A stretch of 64,000 nucleotides of DNA from UBA6224 sp963800205 (GTDB lineage: Bacteria > Patescibacteriota > Saccharimonadia > Saccharimonadales > UBA4665). The DNA is taken from assembly GCA_963800205.1 (NCBI GenBank), contig CAWCZQ010000005.1, forward strand, positions 448,630-512,629. Direction: 5' to 3'. This document shows positions 16,953 through 24,812 of this stretch, piece after piece (within the stretch, counting starts at the first letter, position 1; each line of letters begins with the position of its first letter). The notes beneath the pieces were generated by a model that saw only the letters and a program-made list of their open reading frames with translations, searched no databases and had not been told where the DNA came from. A program made the position numbers and the translations under genes.

Positions 16953-17852
16953 CTAGAAAAAAGCACCGAGCACTGCAAAGAGCACCGACCCAATGAGCTG
17001 TATCAGGAGGTAGACTCCTAAAACCCAAAGCAAGGGATGGATCCGGCGCCTAGGTGCAGCTTGTGGCTGGAGGGCGCCTCCTTCTCCGCTTCCGCCCGTA
17101 GCATTCATAAAGATGGCGCTCTTTATTTCTGGATGTTTTTGAATATAGAGTTTGTGTAAGATCACCGCCAGTATGGTAAGGGTGGCATCAATAATCCCAA
17201 AAGCGGCCATTATCCGAAAGTAGAATCCCGGAAAATTGTCAGCGCTCCCTACCCAAATAATGGGCAAGATAAGTATCACCACCAGCACCATGAAGGCGTA
17301 ATTAACGGCGACGATAGAATCAATTGAGCTTTTGACGTTACGAGTATCTACTAACATTTGGCCGTGCAAACAGGCAAACAACAGTACCAGGTACGTCCCG
17401 TATAGCTTGAGAACCACACTGCCGGCCAGCAGACCCCAGACGCCAAATATAGACGTAAAGAAGCTCAGAATAATTATGGCAAACAGGAAATTCTCAAAGA
17501 ATTTAAAATTAGACTGCTGGTGTTTTGTTGTTTGGTCAACAAACGACAAAGAAGCCAAAGCATGAAAAATAATAAGAAGTAAGGTAACTAAAGCTCGGGT
17601 AAATACTTCGTTAAAGCTCCCGGCAAGCACTGCCACTACCGCTATGACTGCAGCCCCTATCAGCCCGCCAATCATAACTTGTATAGACCACCTTTTTATC
17701 TTTTCTGATTTTTCAGTTCTTTCTTGATGGAGGGAGCTAGGGCCAGTGGGCTGAATCGGTTGTGTGGTTATGGTTTCTGTCTGTTCGGGTTGCACGATAT
17801 TCGGAGCTGGGTTTGATGATGTAGATTCTGGGTTTGTATTTTGTGGTTCCAT
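16953..17852 (-). CDS. multi-spanning membrane protein with Pro/Thr/Gln-rich N-terminus
   Basis: 299 residues. The first about 50 residues are disordered (Asn/Thr/Pro/Gln), followed by about seven to eight hydrophobic helices and a cytoplasmic-looking GGSGEGG..APRRR loop before the final helix. No family is recognised. TACTAT (17859-17864) ends six bases before the ATG, so the transcript should be leaderless. An 8-bp inverted repeat (ACACATA/TATGTGT, 17867-17892) lies just upstream of the -10 and might bind a regulator. Confidence 0.65.
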   Translation of the reverse strand: MEPQNTNPESTSSNPAPNIVQPEQTETITTQPIQPTGPSSLHQERTEKSEKIKRWSIQVMIGGLIGAAVIAVVAVLAGSFNEVFTRALVTLLLIIFHALASLSFVDQTTKHQQSNFKFFENFLFAIIILSFFTSIFGVWGLLAGSVVLKLYGTYLVLLFACLHGQMLVDTRNVKSSIDSIVAVNYAFMVLVVILILPIIWVGSADNFPGFYFRIMAAFGIIDATLTILAVILHKLYIQKHPEIKSAIFMNATGGSGEGGALQPQAAPRRRIHPLLWVLGVYLLIQLIGSVLFAVLGAFF

Positions 17853-18075
17853 ACCAAAATAGTACTACACATAGTGGTTATTCCGTATGTGTACTGTTGC
17901 TGAGGTTTTTATACGTGACCGGAATGGTGAACAGCCCCTTCCGAACTGCGCTGATAACATACATTCTGTGCGTGGCTTTGCTACGCCGAACCTGTGGTTC
18001 GCTTAGGCTCTCGCATCAGGTTCTCGCCCAGCGCCAAGAACCAAAGAAAAAGCCCGACTGATGTCGGACTCTTTC
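17853..18075. other. intergenic stretch between membrane protein gene and tRNA-fMet region
   Basis: No coding frame is convincing here. Several short hairpins occur (for example CGAACC/GGTTCG near 17980-17996). The stretch 17853-18280 as a whole contains only the tRNA 3'-end fragment and terminator-like repeats annotated separately. Confidence 0.4.
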
Positions 18076-18084
18076 TTTGGTTCC
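18038..18084 (-). terminator. long inverted repeat/terminator after the tRNA fragment
   Basis: GAACCAAAGAAA..CCGAC, loop TGAT, GTCGG..TTTCTTTGGTTC: about 20 paired bases with a few mismatches. On the minus strand the inner hairpin is followed by TTTTTC. It mirrors the terminator that follows the intact tRNA-fMet. Confidence 0.6.
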
Positions 18085-18097
18085 GGGGGCAGGACTC
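18076..18097 (-). repeat. 22-bp duplicate of the tRNA-fMet 3' end
   Basis: Identical to 18279-18300, which covers the 3' part of the T arm, the acceptor strand and the CCA of tRNA-fMet. The rest of the tRNA is absent upstream of this copy. It is followed by its own terminator-like inverted repeat. It is either a remnant of a tandem tRNA or an integration scar. Confidence 0.8.
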
Positions 18098-18240
18098 CGT
18101 CGTCGCCTATGGCTCCTTTGGGATAGCCTGGTCTTATCCTCTGTGCAAGCACCTGCGGGCAAGCCTGCGTTATCGCACCAGCGACTACGATATTTTGTCT
18201 ACGCAAATTCTCTGTCGCAGAACCGAGGCTTGCCTCGAAA

Positions 18241-18285
18241 AACCAAAATAAAACACCCACATTCTGTGGGTGCCTCATTTTGGTT
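18241..18285 (-). terminator. terminator of tRNA-fMet
   Basis: Core stem CACCCACA (18254-18261)/TGTGGGTG (18265-18272) with a three-base loop and T-rich tail on the minus strand. Outer AACCAAAAT/ATTTTGGTT arms extend it into the tRNA end. Confidence 0.75.
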
Positions 18286-18355
18286 CCGGGGGCAGGACTC
18301 GAACCTGCGACCTCGTGGTTATGAGCCACGCGAGCTGCCGCTGCTCCACCCCGGG
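18281..18355 (-). tRNA. initiator tRNA-fMet, anticodon CAT
   Basis: 75 bases with CCA. Acceptor CCCGGGG/CCCCGGA leaves the C1-A72 mismatch that is diagnostic of bacterial initiators. T arm GCAGG-TTCGAGT-CCTGC; anticodon loop CTCATAA. The anticodon stem is CGTGG/CCACG, so the usual three G-C pairs next to the loop are reduced to two, with a T29-A41 pair. Promoter at 18399-18427, terminator downstream. Confidence 0.93.
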
Positions 18356-18398
18356 TTATCGCTTATAGGTAGTTTACTTCTAGAAAACTGACCTGAGT

Positions 18399-18427
18399 AT
18401 CTTACCAACTATACCAAACCGTGTCAA
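18399..18427 (-). promoter_or_regulatory. promoter of tRNA-fMet
   Basis: Minus strand: TTGACA (18422-18427), 17 bases, TAAGAT (18399-18404). The -35 overlaps the stop codon of the FtsB-like gene. The predicted 5' leader of about 37 bases would be removed by RNase P. Confidence 0.75.
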
Positions 18428-18879
18428 ACCTCTTGCTGGCGATGCATAAAAAAGTTCACCCACGAACGGAAATTTTGCTCCCAAAAGGGCAGCTCTGAGC
18501 TGGCCGAGCCATTTTTGGCCGCCTTGTCCAAATCGATGGTATGCGCCATAGCAACGGCCTTTGGCACAATAAGTTCCGTTTCGCCGGGCGCAGCTAAGCC
18601 AAAGTTCTGGCGGGCAGATAATTCTAAGTATTGATCGGTCTTGTAGTAATTGTTCTGGAGCTTAAGGTTTTGATTGGACAGTTCCTGGAGGCTGTTTTCT
18701 TGGTGCAGGGCCGAAATTTGCTTCTGGAGCCGGTAATTACTGTCGATTGTCTTGACGCCGCTCCAACTCACCAGCAGTACGACAACGCCGAACAACAGTA
18801 ACCCTACCACTCGAATATCATGTAGTTCTTCGAGATAGGTACGATAGCGCTTGATATACTGTTGCAGTTGCTGAGCCAT
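18424..18879 (-). CDS. FtsB/DivIC-like septum formation initiator
   Basis: 151 residues: cytoplasmic basic start, one membrane helix (about 24-41), then a heptad-rich coiled coil (IDSNYRLQKQISALHQENS onward) and a region LSARQNFGLAAPGE that matches the conserved end of the septum initiator family (ARexfgmvkPGE). These bitopic proteins bridge FtsL and FtsQ in the divisome. The C-terminal extension after the PGE motif is longer than in FtsB. TATACT (18888-18893) ends eight bases before the ATG. Confidence 0.8.
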   Translation of the reverse strand: MAQQLQQYIKRYRTYLEELHDIRVVGLLLFGVVVLLVSWSGVKTIDSNYRLQKQISALHQENSLQELSNQNLKLQNNYYKTDQYLELSARQNFGLAAPGETELIVPKAVAMAHTIDLDKAAKNGSASSELPFWEQNFRSWVNFFMHRQQEV

Positions 18880-18978
18880 TAATTACCAGTATATAACCTC
18901 GCTGCAATCTGGTATACTCATCTTCGTTAACCATACGCTACCAAGTCTCGAAAAGACGGCGTTTATGCAAAACGGCGA

Positions 18979-19054
18979 GGGGGTGTAGCTCAGTGGTTAG
19001 AGCAGTCGGCTCATAACCGATTGGTCCCTGGTTCAAGTCCAGGCACCCCCACCA
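18979..19054 (+). tRNA. tRNA with anticodon CAT, probably tRNA-Ile2 (lysidine-modified)
   Basis: 76 bases with CCA. Acceptor GGGGGTG/CACCCCC, anticodon stem GTCGG/CCGAT around CTCATAA, T arm CCTGG-TTCAAGT-CCAGG. The stretch TAGCTCAGTGGTTAGAGCAG and TTGGTC..CTGGTTCAAGTCCAG closely resemble bacterial tRNA-Ile(CAU) and differ from the elongator at 16168. A C34 to lysidine change by TilS, encoded in this window, would convert it to read AUA. An extended -10 (TATACT, 18913-18918) precedes it. Confidence 0.85.
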
Positions 19055-19083
19055 CAACTGCCATTTTCTAAAATGATAGGCCT

Positions 19084-19109
19084 AAAAGTCACTATGCGGT
19101 GACTTTTTT
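19084..19109 (+). terminator. terminator after tRNA-Ile2
   Basis: AAAAGTCAC (19084-19092)/GTGACTTTT with a six-base loop followed by T; six T in total. It overlaps the stop codon of the convergent ABC permease gene. Confidence 0.8.
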
Positions 19110-19848
19110 AGTTTGCATCCCGCCGGACAAACAGCACCGCAGCAATAATTAGGCCGACAAGGATATATACTCCCGTCACTACCGCAGCATTAACAGCACT
19201 GTATGCCGCGCTAGAAGTTTCTCCGATGACCTGAAACAGCGAGCGATACGGTAAGTATTTGGCGTTGTCTTTCAATAGTAAGCTAGCGACATTTTCAATA
19301 GTCGTCGGGGCCACAAAGAACACAACTATCGCACCGACTTGATTTCTGATAATGGCGGCAATAATCACGGCAAACATGGTGTACCCCCAGCCGTAAAACA
19401 GGCTTCGCCACAATACCGATGCAACATCGAACGTCTGTGGCCCTACGGTGTGCCCATGGAGTTGGGCGCCCACATAAGCCGACAATGGCGACAGTAGGCA
19501 GAGCACAAGTGTAAATATTACTGCAAATGATGAAGCCACTAACACTTTAGCAAAGAGGGTTTTTAATCGATTATTGGTAGCTGTCAACGTATACATGATG
19601 GTGTTGTAGCGATATTCGTGGACCACCAACAACAAGGCCACAATAGCAGCAAATATACTCACGACCGTCACGGCGCTGGTTATTTGGTCTTGCAGATAGT
19701 TTGGCCACTGCAAGGCTTCGGGTTGTTGACGCCAGCCATTGAGAAAGCCGGCCACAAACAACACAATGACGACAGCCACGCCGCTGACGATATAGGTTGA
19801 GCGGATTGTGGCTAACTTGCGGACTTCGGATTTGAGTTCAGCAATCAT
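19108..19848 (-). CDS. ABC-2 type transporter permease
   Basis: 246 residues with about six transmembrane helices, in the layout of ABC-2 permeases: a first helix after a short cytoplasmic start, a large loop, then five further segments. It overlaps the ATPase gene at 19845-20759 by four bases (ATGA), so the two form one exporter unit. Substrate unknown. Such pairs export antibiotics, lipids or bacteriocin-like peptides. Confidence 0.85.
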   Translation of the reverse strand: MIAELKSEVRKLATIRSTYIVSGVAVVIVLFVAGFLNGWRQQPEALQWPNYLQDQITSAVTVVSIFAAIVALLLVVHEYRYNTIMYTLTATNNRLKTLFAKVLVASSFAVIFTLVLCLLSPLSAYVGAQLHGHTVGPQTFDVASVLWRSLFYGWGYTMFAVIIAAIIRNQVGAIVVFFVAPTTIENVASLLLKDNAKYLPYRSLFQVIGETSSAAYSAVNAAVVTGVYILVGLIIAAVLFVRRDAN

Positions 19849-20759
19849 GACTCCTTACCCTCCTGTTGCGTGGCATATTCCTGCGCCTCGGCGGTTAGTT
19901 CTAGGAAGGCTTCTTCTAGCGACGCTGATCGATTAACAAGCTCGTACACCGGTACTTTAGCCTTAAATGCGATATTGCCAACTTCCTGGCTATTCGACCC
20001 GGTAATGGTTAAACCGTCATTGTCTTTGGTATACGCAATATGCTTTTTTGTGAGGGCTTGCGCCAGTTTGTTGGTGTGTGGCGTACGGACAAACACTCCC
20101 GTATGCGTGCTGCCAGACAAAATAGTTGCCATCGAGGTGTCTGCAATTAACCGGCCACGGCCAATCACCACGATGTTATCGGCCATGAGTGCCATTTCAC
20201 TCAGAAGGTGGCTGGAAATGAACACCGCATTGCCGTCCTTGGCGTAATTCTTGATAAACTCTCTGAGCCACGCAATACCTTCTGGGTCTAAGCCGTTGGC
20301 CGGCTCGTCAAGCAGCAGATACTTTGGTGAGCCCAGTATGGCGGCGGCTATGCCCAGGCGCTGGCTCATACCCAAACTAAATTTTCCCGGACGCTTGTTG
20401 GCGACCGCCCGTAGACCAACTATATCTAAGACTTCATCAACGCGAGAAATGGCGACGCCACCTGCATCTGCCAGAACTTTTAGGTGATGACGTGCTGTCC
20501 TCGTCGGATGAAAGGCTTTTGCTTCTAGGAGAATTCCGACCGCCTGCGAAGGCCGGCTATACTCTGTAAGCCTTTTGCCATCAAAGGTCGTCTCGCCCTT
20601 GCCTTTATCCAGTCCCAGCATAAGCCGCATGGCGGTAGATTTACCGGCACCGTTCGGACCCAAGAAGCCAGTTACTTTTCCCGTTTCGACCGTAAAAGAA
20701 ATATCATCAACAGCAATCTTTTTGCGGTACTTCTTACTTAAACCTTGGGCTTCGATCAT
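19845..20759 (-). CDS. ABC transporter ATP-binding protein
   Basis: 304 residues. Walker A GPNGAGKST near residue 35, signature FSLGMSQRLGIA, Walker B YLLLDEPANGLDPEG and a switch His in SSHLL. The C-terminal about 80 residues are an extension typical of ABC-2 exporter ATPases. TATACT (20767-20772) ends seven bases before the ATG, predicting a leaderless bicistronic mRNA with the permease. Confidence 0.93.
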   Translation of the reverse strand: MIEAQGLSKKYRKKIAVDDISFTVETGKVTGFLGPNGAGKSTAMRLMLGLDKGKGETTFDGKRLTEYSRPSQAVGILLEAKAFHPTRTARHHLKVLADAGGVAISRVDEVLDIVGLRAVANKRPGKFSLGMSQRLGIAAAILGSPKYLLLDEPANGLDPEGIAWLREFIKNYAKDGNAVFISSHLLSEMALMADNIVVIGRGRLIADTSMATILSGSTHTGVFVRTPHTNKLAQALTKKHIAYTKDNDGLTITGSNSQEVGNIAFKAKVPVYELVNRSASLEEAFLELTAEAQEYATQQEGKES

Positions 20760-20846
20760 TGATATGAGTATATCACCACTGTTATTCCAGTACCTAACAA
20801 CAATGAGGGCATGCTACGGTACGCGTTACAAGCTGTCTAGCACTGC

Positions 20847-21359
20847 TTAGCGAGCGTGTGTCATCGGGCCAATGTGTTTTGAACCTAAGTGGACGTGGCC
20901 CGTCACCATGGCGGCGATCAAAATCTTTTGAAGAGTTCCGGAGACAGCCCCAGGCTGCATGGGCTGATTTCGATAGACAAAATTGCCTTTTTCAACATAG
21001 TTGTCTTCCTCAGAAACGGACGGGAGTGGCTCTGCTTCAATCGCAGCCAAGCCAAAGGCTACCGCCGCCTCAAAGAACAGCAGCGCATCGATAATGTGCA
21101 CTGAGCCGCCAAAGGTACGCACCAATGCAATGCCCACAAAAGATAGCGACACCGCACCAAGTATACGGCGAAATCGCAAGCTACGCGGCGGATTCGTGAC
21201 AAATAAACCAATCATCATGACTATCAAGATAACTCGCGCAATGTTCATGATGTCAGATGTTGATGCCAGCCACATGGCTGCGCTGTTTGGAATGAGTACA
21301 CTCCCCGCGATTAGAGCGAGGCTGATGATAATCGAACCAGCATAAACTGCCTTATCCAT
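20847..21359 (-). CDS. small multi-spanning membrane protein
   Basis: 170 residues with four hydrophobic helices in the first about 105 residues, then a polar segment and a final weak hydrophobic stretch. Preceded by a good GGGAGG ribosome binding site, unlike most promoter-proximal genes here. No recognised family. It lies between an ABC exporter and dus on the same strand with about 90 bases on either side. Confidence 0.6.
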   Translation of the reverse strand: MDKAVYAGSIIISLALIAGSVLIPNSAAMWLASTSDIMNIARVILIVMMIGLFVTNPPRSLRFRRILGAVSLSFVGIALVRTFGGSVHIIDALLFFEAAVAFGLAAIEAEPLPSVSEEDNYVEKGNFVYRNQPMQPGAVSGTLQKILIAAMVTGHVHLGSKHIGPMTHAR

Positions 21360-21452
21360 AAGAACCTCCCTTACTTACTTGAACTTGGTTCGATAGTAAC
21401 AAGGAGGAGTGGGTAGCTCTGTAAGATAACTGACAAGATAGTAAAAATATGG

Positions 21453-22454
21453 TCAAGCTACAGAGGTGGAAGCGGCCATATTTAACAACAAAAGCAGCTC
21501 CTCTGTAGAGTTCGCTGCCATAAGCTTTTCGCGCAGCTCTTTGGCCCCATCAAAATCGCTTATGTATATCTTGCAGAATTTATTGAGGGTATGTATTGGC
21601 CTTTCGCCAGCTGTCCACGTATCGGCAAACAGCTCCACGTGCCGCTGATACAGCGCTATGCGTTCGGCAGGCTCAATTTTGTGCCAATGGCTTTGGTCGG
21701 CAAACACATACGGATCATGGAAGATTCCACGACCTATCATCACGCCATCTAAACCATGCTCATCAATAAGTTTCAAGCCATCGGAGCGATTAAGTATGTC
21801 GCCGTTACCCACCAGTAGCGTATCGGGCGCAATCTGGTCGCGGAGTTGCCGCAAGGTACCGAATTCTTCCCAGTGTGCTGGTACTTTGCTCATTTCTTTT
21901 TTCGTCCGAGCGTGGACGGTCAGCATGTCGAGTTGATGGCCCAGCAAAAACTCATGCCAACTCAGGTCAATCGTGTTATACCCGAGCCGAGTTTTTACAC
22001 TCACCGGTAACTTGCCAGCGGCGCCCTGCTGAGTGGCGGCAATAATTTCGCTGGCGAGGGGGCGGTCATTAATCAGGGCACTGCAGGCACCTGCCCGCAC
22101 CTCCGCCTTAGCTGGGCAGCCCATGTTGAGGTCTATGCCGACGAAGTTGATGCCCTCCGGCAGGCCAAACTCTCGAGCCAGGCTGCCATCGGCAATTTCT
22201 TGAGCGGTTTTATAAAAATTCTCAGGTTTGAGGCCCCATATGTGAGCAACGAGCGGCTGCTCGGTTTTGGTAAACCGTAATTTTTTGAGCAGTCGTGGCC
22301 GGCCAGGGCTCTGCAGCCCGTCGACATTGGCAAATTCTGTAAAAAATAAGTCAGGGGGGGCAATCGAGTGCACCATGCGGCGAAATACCGAATCGGTCAC
22401 GTCGTCCATCGGCGCCAATACAAAAAACGGCTGGGGCAGCTTATACCTATGCAT
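21453..22454 (-). CDS. dus: tRNA-dihydrouridine synthase
   Basis: 333-residue FMN-dependent TIM-barrel enzyme reducing uridines in the tRNA D loop. Family landmarks in order: LAPMDDVTDSVFR, a GIDLNMGCPAK segment with the catalytic Cys, VSVKTRLGYN, VHARTKKE, LLVGNGDI and DGVMIGRG. The C-terminal helical domain is present but short. Which uridine is modified cannot be told. TACAAT (22462-22467) ends seven bases before the ATG. Confidence 0.93.
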   Translation of the reverse strand: MHRYKLPQPFFVLAPMDDVTDSVFRRMVHSIAPPDLFFTEFANVDGLQSPGRPRLLKKLRFTKTEQPLVAHIWGLKPENFYKTAQEIADGSLAREFGLPEGINFVGIDLNMGCPAKAEVRAGACSALINDRPLASEIIAATQQGAAGKLPVSVKTRLGYNTIDLSWHEFLLGHQLDMLTVHARTKKEMSKVPAHWEEFGTLRQLRDQIAPDTLLVGNGDILNRSDGLKLIDEHGLDGVMIGRGIFHDPYVFADQSHWHKIEPAERIALYQRHVELFADTWTAGERPIHTLNKFCKIYISDFDGAKELREKLMAANSTEELLLLLNMAASTSVA

Positions 22455-22483
22455 TTCGTCTATTGTACAGAGTTTGTCTGGTC

Positions 22484-23296
22484 CTACGAAGGCTGAAGAC
22501 CATTGCTATTATAAAATTCATCTAATTGTTGGCTGAGCCGGTCCTGTGCGAGCCCAATATGTCGTTCACTGTTTTGAAATAGTAAACCAACTGATCGATT
22601 GTATTCGCTAGCGACATGCAGCATACCACCCCAATGGCGTATTCGATCTTTTTGCGATCCTCGGAAGAGTTTGTGAGCCAAGGCATTGGTCATGTCAACG
22701 TATTCGTTCGGCGTCAGCTCATGCTGATCACGCAAGACCTGCATCATGTTCGTAAAGCTACCCTGCCAGGCCTGGGTAGCCTTGATGCGCATATCTGCTT
22801 CGCGAGTACGCCAATAGCCAGGGGTGCGTTGCCACTCTGATAATTGGCTGAGGAGTTCGCCCTCCTGATGAAGTCCTGTTAACACCGTTTCGTGACGCTG
22901 CTTTTTAGTATCCAGCGAAGATAATAGAGATTTTAGTTCTTTTTCGCGCGTACGAAGATCACCTGTCGCAACATTGGCTGCCAGCGTCTTATTACGAATA
23001 GATGCCATAAAAGAGGATTGATTGCGTATCACCACCTCATACTGTTTCGTATTAAGGGCCAGTCCGTTGACGGCATTGTTTCCGTGCACTCCATAGAGCC
23101 CCTGACGAAGCGTGTCTGGTTCCGTGCGGACAAGGGAGACCTCTGTTAATCGGTGGTGTGGCGGCACCTCATATTCTTTTCCCAGAAGTGTCGGTATGCT
23201 TCCAAAGGCTCGCCGCTGTTCAGGATTGAAACGCTCGGGCGCCGCTGGCATGTCGGGTAGTGCCGGCTGGAAGCTCTCTGGTTGTCGTTCGGGCAT
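22484..23296 (-). CDS. hypothetical protein, coiled-coil rich
   Basis: 270 residues. A Pro-rich start is followed by mixed and then helical sequence, with a likely coiled coil in the middle (RTREKELKSLLSSLDTKKQ). No membrane segment, signal or known motif. The start overlaps the stop of the preceding 117-residue gene as TAATG, so the two are translationally coupled and probably act together. Confidence 0.6.
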   Translation of the reverse strand: MPERQPESFQPALPDMPAAPERFNPEQRRAFGSIPTLLGKEYEVPPHHRLTEVSLVRTEPDTLRQGLYGVHGNNAVNGLALNTKQYEVVIRNQSSFMASIRNKTLAANVATGDLRTREKELKSLLSSLDTKKQRHETVLTGLHQEGELLSQLSEWQRTPGYWRTREADMRIKATQAWQGSFTNMMQVLRDQHELTPNEYVDMTNALAHKLFRGSQKDRIRHWGGMLHVASEYNRSVGLLFQNSERHIGLAQDRLSQQLDEFYNSNGLQPS

Positions 23297-23649
23297 TACG
23301 ATTCCTTGTTATGCCGCATAGCCTCACGTGCTTCGGCTATACCACGGTTTATCCGTTCTTGCTGTTCCGGCGTGTCGTTATTGCGCTGCCATGATAATCG
23401 ATCAATGCCATGTTTGGGGTTGCTGCCATCGTGCGGTTCTACCGAGGCAGTATCGAGTTCAACAAATTGTCCCATTGCGGTAGGACCTAGCCGTGATTCT
23501 ATCGCTTCGGCAGTAAAATCGCTGTTGTCGGGAGCTTCTATGCCCAGCTTACGATAGGCCTCATTATAGGACACACCCTCTGTATCAACGATGTGATCAA
23601 GTTGCGCTTCAAATCGTGACTGGTTTTCGTACTGGTGTGAGTTAGACAT
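23296..23649 (-). CDS. hypothetical protein, first gene of a coupled pair
   Basis: 117 residues, acidic, no recognised domain. A small segment LDHIVDTEGVSYNEAYRKLG resembles a short helical pair. The promoter is unusually clear: TTGCCA-N17-TAATAT with the -10 ending seven bases before the ATG, and a 6-6-6 palindrome between the two hexamers, so expression is probably both leaderless and regulated. Confidence 0.6.
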   Translation of the reverse strand: MSNSHQYENQSRFEAQLDHIVDTEGVSYNEAYRKLGIEAPDNSDFTAEAIESRLGPTAMGQFVELDTASVEPHDGSNPKHGIDRLSWQRNNDTPEQQERINRGIAEAREAMRHNKES

Positions 23650-23656
23650 AAGCTAT

Positions 23657-23685
23657 ATATTAGCATAAAAGTGCTAATTTGGCAA
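23657..23685 (-). promoter_or_regulatory. promoter with palindromic operator
   Basis: Minus strand: TTGCCA (23680-23685), 17 bases, TAATAT (23657-23662). The spacer holds the palindrome TTAGCA-N6-TGCTAA (23660-23677). Its arms equal the outer six bases of CIRCE half-sites but the spacing is too short for CIRCE, so a different repressor is likely. Confidence 0.6.
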
Positions 23686-23701
23686 TGGTGCTTATGGTTC
23701 G

Positions 23702-24811
23702 CTATTCCCAGCGGAAGACGCGGAAGGCGATCACATAAATGACGACCATCCATACAGCCATCAAACCAATTTGCGGGCCAATATCCACCAGGTGCTTCCC
23801 TTCGGTCACGACAAGGCGCAAACCATCAATTACAGGGGTGAGAGGGAGATATGTCGTGATATTTTGCAGCCAGTCAGGCATCAAAAAGCGCGGAAAGAAC
23901 GTACCGGACAAAAACATCATCGGAAATACCACAATATTACTGAGTGGCGCCGCTTGCCGCTCATTTTTGGCCCAGCCACCAATAGCCAATCCGATGCCTA
24001 GTATCATCACCACGCTAAAGACTACAAAAAGAGCTATCTCTAGATAATTGCCAACTACTTTCAGGTTGAATACCGTCAGCGCTACCGCGAACATCACTGC
24101 CAGACTCACCAAGCCAATGGCCGCTTGTGAAATCGCCGTGGCTAAGAAATACTGCCAGACCCGAATCGGGGTGGTGTGTAACCGACGCAAAATGCCCTGC
24201 TTTTTTAGTTCAGGAAAGACATTGACCGGGCCAAATATACCAAGGCCGATGATAGCAAAGCCGAGTAAGCCAGCAAACGCATAGTCAAATGCCCGCAGAC
24301 TACTGTTGTTAATCGGCTTGCCCTGAACCGAGAACGGCTCTGTAATTTGCACATACTTGGCATTGATCCCCTTGAAGACACCACCTAATACCGTCACAAG
24401 GGTCTGCCCTGCCTGATCGTTATTGCGCGTGTAATATACCTCTGCTTGCCCAGTCGGGTTGGCGCTATCGGCTGGCGTGCCACCAAAGTCTTTTGGCAGC
24501 ACAATGGTGCCGTCGATCTGGCTTTTGCGCATGGCGTCTTTGGCTTGCTCAAATGTTTTAATACCGGACTTGACCTTAAACGTCTCGTCTTTGGTTAATT
24601 TTTGGGTAAATGAGCGTGCGAAGGCGCTATCTGAGCGGTTCAGCAACGCAACATTGAAGCTGACATTATTATCGCCACTGTTGAGGCCGCCAAAAATAAA
24701 CAAGAAAATAACCGGGAACAAAATTCCAAAAAACAACGCCAGTCGGTCACGGAAGAAACGCTTGGTATTAAGCCGAGCAAATACCCAGACGGTAAATAAT
24801 TTCTTTTGCAT
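23702..24811 (-). CDS. ABC-2 type transporter permease (YhgE/NodJ-like)
   Basis: 369 residues. One N-terminal helix, a large extracytoplasmic domain of about 150 residues (with GTIVLPKDFGGTPAD), then five more helices and the ABC-2 signature region (SGTFFPRFLMPDWLQ). Start one base after the stop of the ATPase gene. Substrate unknown; probably a drug, lipid or polysaccharide exporter. Confidence 0.9.
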   Translation of the reverse strand: MQKKLFTVWVFARLNTKRFFRDRLALFFGILFPVIFLFIFGGLNSGDNNVSFNVALLNRSDSAFARSFTQKLTKDETFKVKSGIKTFEQAKDAMRKSQIDGTIVLPKDFGGTPADSANPTGQAEVYYTRNNDQAGQTLVTVLGGVFKGINAKYVQITEPFSVQGKPINNSSLRAFDYAFAGLLGFAIIGLGIFGPVNVFPELKKQGILRRLHTTPIRVWQYFLATAISQAAIGLVSLAVMFAVALTVFNLKVVGNYLEIALFVVFSVVMILGIGLAIGGWAKNERQAAPLSNIVVFPMMFLSGTFFPRFLMPDWLQNITTYLPLTPVIDGLRLVVTEGKHLVDIGPQIGLMAVWMVVIYVIAFRVFRWE

Positions 24812-24812
24812 A

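Noticed and set aside
18003..18329. 108-residue minus-strand frame starting MAHNHEVAGSSPAPGTK
   Set aside because: It is read through the initiator tRNA, its terminator and the duplicated tRNA end; such frames are a common artefact of tRNA sequence.
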